DNA of 7,441 bases from Chitinophagales bacterium (GTDB taxonomy: Bacteria; Bacteroidota; Bacteroidia; Chitinophagales; Chitinophagaceae): contig JANXYS010000523.1 of NCBI GenBank assembly GCA_025355935.1, forward strand, positions 1 to 7,441. The letters run 5' to 3'. The position numbers were made by a program, and so were the translations under genes. Each line of letters starts with the position of its first letter. The stretch's first letter is position 1. Positions 6,168 through 7,441 of this stretch are shown here, one piece after another. The notes under the pieces were generated by a model. The model made no database searches. It had not been told where the DNA came from and was given only the letters and a program-made list of their open reading frames with translations.

Positions 6168-6800
6168 TCAGGGGAGTGTAATGTAATGTTGTCCATTGTC
6201 ATACTCCTTATCGAGCGCGTCCACAATAGCTTTCAGGTGCAATTCGTTGCCAAGGAAGTCAGCATCTGCTGCATCTACAAACAAAGTTTTAATGTTATGC
6301 TGTTTTATATATTGGGTATAAGTTTCCTGCAGGCTAAACAAGTAATCATTTGGTATGGCAAGCTCGTATTGGCGATTGCGTTTTCTGATATTTTCCTGCA
6401 GTCGGTTCACCGGAGTGTGCAGGTAAATGAGAATATCCGGTTGAACAATTTGGGGGTTGATAATGTCAAATAACTTTTGATATAAGCGGAACTCTTCATC
6501 AGGCAGGTTTACTTTTGCGAACAACAGGCATTTTGTAAAAAGGTAATCACTAACAGTAACATTGTGGAACATATCTTTAGTTTGTAACATGTCCTTTAAT
6601 TGTTTGTAGCGCTCGGCCATAAAAAACAATTCCAGCGGAAAAGCATACTGTTCGGGGCTTTGATAAAATTTTGGAAGGAAAGGGTTATCTGCAAATTCTT
6701 CCAGTATCAACCGTGCATTGTAATGTTTGCTCAGCAGGTGTGCAAGCGTTGTTTTGCCAGCACCGATATTCCCTTCAATCGTAACAAAATTGTATTTCAT
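6168..6800 (-). CDS. Deoxynucleoside kinase (dNK / deoxyadenosine-deoxyguanosine kinase family)
   Basis: A 210-residue cytoplasmic P-loop kinase that phosphorylates a deoxynucleoside with ATP in the salvage route to dNTPs. The Walker A loop is GNIGAGKT (residues 10-17, Lys16 and Thr17). LEEFADNPFL (33-42) carries the glutamate that usually contacts the nucleoside. SDYLFTK (84-90) stands where many relatives have DRS or ERS. KRNRQYE (140-146) is the arginine-rich lid. The length is typical of bacterial family members. Base specificity cannot be assigned with confidence; dAdo/dGuo is the common bacterial case. It begins 37 bp after folK stops on the same strand and is probably co-transcribed with it. 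Pairing of folK with such a kinase is, as I recall, common in Bacteroidota. A thymidylate kinase is less likely because the DRY/LID pattern differs. Confidence 0.92.
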   Translation of the reverse strand: MKYNFVTIEGNIGAGKTTLAHLLSKHYNARLILEEFADNPFLPKFYQSPEQYAFPLELFFMAERYKQLKDMLQTKDMFHNVTVSDYLFTKCLLFAKVNLPDEEFRLYQKLFDIINPQIVQPDILIYLHTPVNRLQENIRKRNRQYELAIPNDYLFSLQETYTQYIKQHNIKTLFVDAADADFLGNELHLKAIVDALDKEYDNGQHYITLP

Positions 6801-6837
6801 TCAGTCCGCAAAATAAGAGGAAAGATTTTATGCCGCA

Positions 6838-7317
6838 TCAAATTCTTTTAACATCAAGTGTGTCGCTGGATTCTTCCAGTAATTGACGTATAGTTTTGCG
6901 TAGGCCGGGATGTAAGAGGTTGGGTGAAAGCTCGCACAGAGGGACAAGCACAAACTTTCGGTCCGGAATCCGGGGGTGTGGAATTTTGAGCATCGCTTCG
7001 TCTACAATGTCGCTGTCATAAAATAGAATATCGAGGTCAATCAACCGCGGCGCATTTTTAGTAGTTCGAATGCGACCAACAAGTTTTTCAATGGCCAGGC
7101 AAACCTCCAAAACCTCTGCAGGTGTCAAAGTTGTGTTGATTAAAATTACCTGGTTCAAAAAATCCGGTTGCGCTGCAAAGCCCCAGGCGGCGGTAGTATA
7201 CATGGACGACTCGCGCAGGATATTCCCTGCCTTATGCTCGAGTTCGTTTTTTGCGATGCTAAAATTTGCCGCTGGATCGCCCTGATTGCCGCCTAATAAA
7301 ATGTAAACCGTACTCAT
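6838..7317 (-). CDS. folK: 2-amino-4-hydroxy-6-hydroxymethyldihydropteridine pyrophosphokinase (HPPK)
   Basis: HPPK transfers pyrophosphate from ATP to 6-hydroxymethyl-7,8-dihydropterin, the step before dihydropteroate synthase in folate synthesis. The 159 residues match the usual length of the single-domain enzyme. Visible motifs are GGNQGD (9-14), the N-terminal ATP-side loop; GRIR with Arg82 and Arg84; then PRLIDLDILFY (90-100), whose Asp94 and Asp96 bind the two magnesium ions; and IPHPRIPDRKFVLVPL (112-127), the pterin and ATP-binding HPR segment. All key residues are present, and nothing suggests fusion to folB or folP. The ATG at 7317 directly precedes the first strand. It heads the minus-strand array folK, kinase, exporter, hydrolase, behind a good candidate promoter at 7346-7377. 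Confidence 0.97.
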   Translation of the reverse strand: MSTVYILLGGNQGDPAANFSIAKNELEHKAGNILRESSMYTTAAWGFAAQPDFLNQVILINTTLTPAEVLEVCLAIEKLVGRIRTTKNAPRLIDLDILFYDSDIVDEAMLKIPHPRIPDRKFVLVPLCELSPNLLHPGLRKTIRQLLEESSDTLDVKRI

Positions 7318-7345
7318 AAATAAATGTGCTGGTAGAGTTAAGAGT

Positions 7346-7377
7346 CAAAGGATAACCTCCCGCAAGATAGCAGCAAA
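7346..7377 (-). promoter_or_regulatory. Candidate folK promoter
   Basis: On the minus strand, TTTG (7377-7374) is followed after 19 nt by TATCCTTTG (7354-7346). This is the Bacteroidota -33/-7 pattern with one extra base inside the -7 box. Initiation near 7339 would give a leader of about 22 nt to the folK ATG. Position and spacing make it the best promoter candidate in the window. Confidence 0.5.
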
Positions 7378-7398
7378 ATTTTTATGCCATTTTTACAA

Positions 7399-7406
7399 TA
7401 GCTTTG
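7399..7406 (+). promoter_or_regulatory. Candidate promoter for a divergent plus-strand gene
   Basis: TAGCTTTG at 7399-7406 fits TAnnTTTG exactly. Initiation near 7413 would leave about 12 nt before the ATG at 7425. There is no TTTG at the ideal -33 place; a T-run at 7379-7383 lies slightly too close. The box sits back to back with the folK promoter, so the two could share a regulator. Confidence 0.35.
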
Positions 7407-7424
7407 TTCCATAATTTTAAATTG

Positions 7425-7441
7425 ATGAAGTACAGCCAACT
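7425..7441 (+). CDS. Possible start of a divergent gene, cut by the window edge
   Basis: ATG at 7425 opens a plus-strand frame of five full codons (MKYSQ) before the window ends. Support is positional only: it follows a TAnnTTTG box by 18 bp and would be divergent from folK. Five residues cannot identify a product, and the frame may close just outside the window. Confidence 0.3.

Noticed and set aside
6032..6226. Minus-strand 64-codon frame between kinase and exporter
   Set aside because: It is out of frame with both neighbours and overlaps the ends of both. The exporter frame explains the region with a TTG start.

Overview
The window looks like a core chromosomal segment of a Bacteroidota bacterium, probably the Chitinophagaceae or a close relative. 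The reasons are the protein flavour, moderate-to-low GC with AT-rich gaps, the absence of Shine-Dalgarno sequences before most starts, and several matches to the Bacteroidota promoter pattern (-33 TTTG, -7 TAnnTTTG). No phage, insertion sequence, CRISPR array, tRNA or rRNA was seen. The lineage is an inference from style; no marker gene is present.

Layout. On the minus strand, 1-1891 holds the first 630 codons of gcvP (glycine decarboxylase P-protein), cut by the window edge before its PLP-lysine region. Its upstream gap (1892-2193) holds a possible structured leader, a candidate promoter, a start-less open frame, and the terminator of the next gene. A tandem universal stress protein gene (2194-2976, minus) diverges from a CxxCxxCC cysteine-cluster protein gene (3106-3585, plus). 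The 3586-3902 gap, between convergent genes, carries a tandem repeat of exactly 28-bp period that ends in a 13-bp perfect hairpin.

From the right edge leftward runs a four-gene minus-strand array: folK (7317-6838), a deoxynucleoside kinase (6800-6168), an MFS exporter (6137-4893, TTG start) and a Tat-signal metallo-beta-lactamase-fold hydrolase (4805-3903). The gaps are 37, 30 and 87 bp. A good candidate promoter precedes folK, and the hairpin at 3790-3823 with its T-run is well placed to end the array. Beyond 7399 a plus-strand promoter box and an ATG suggest a divergent gene leaving the window.

How the genes relate. gcvP feeds one-carbon units from glycine into tetrahydrofolate, folK makes the folate precursor and the kinase salvages deoxynucleosides, so the segment leans toward one-carbon and nucleotide metabolism. 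The exporter and the exported hydrolase are of unknown substrate. The genes themselves are ordinary. The less explained signals are the repeat/terminator ladder at 3671-3823 and the interleaved helices before gcvP.
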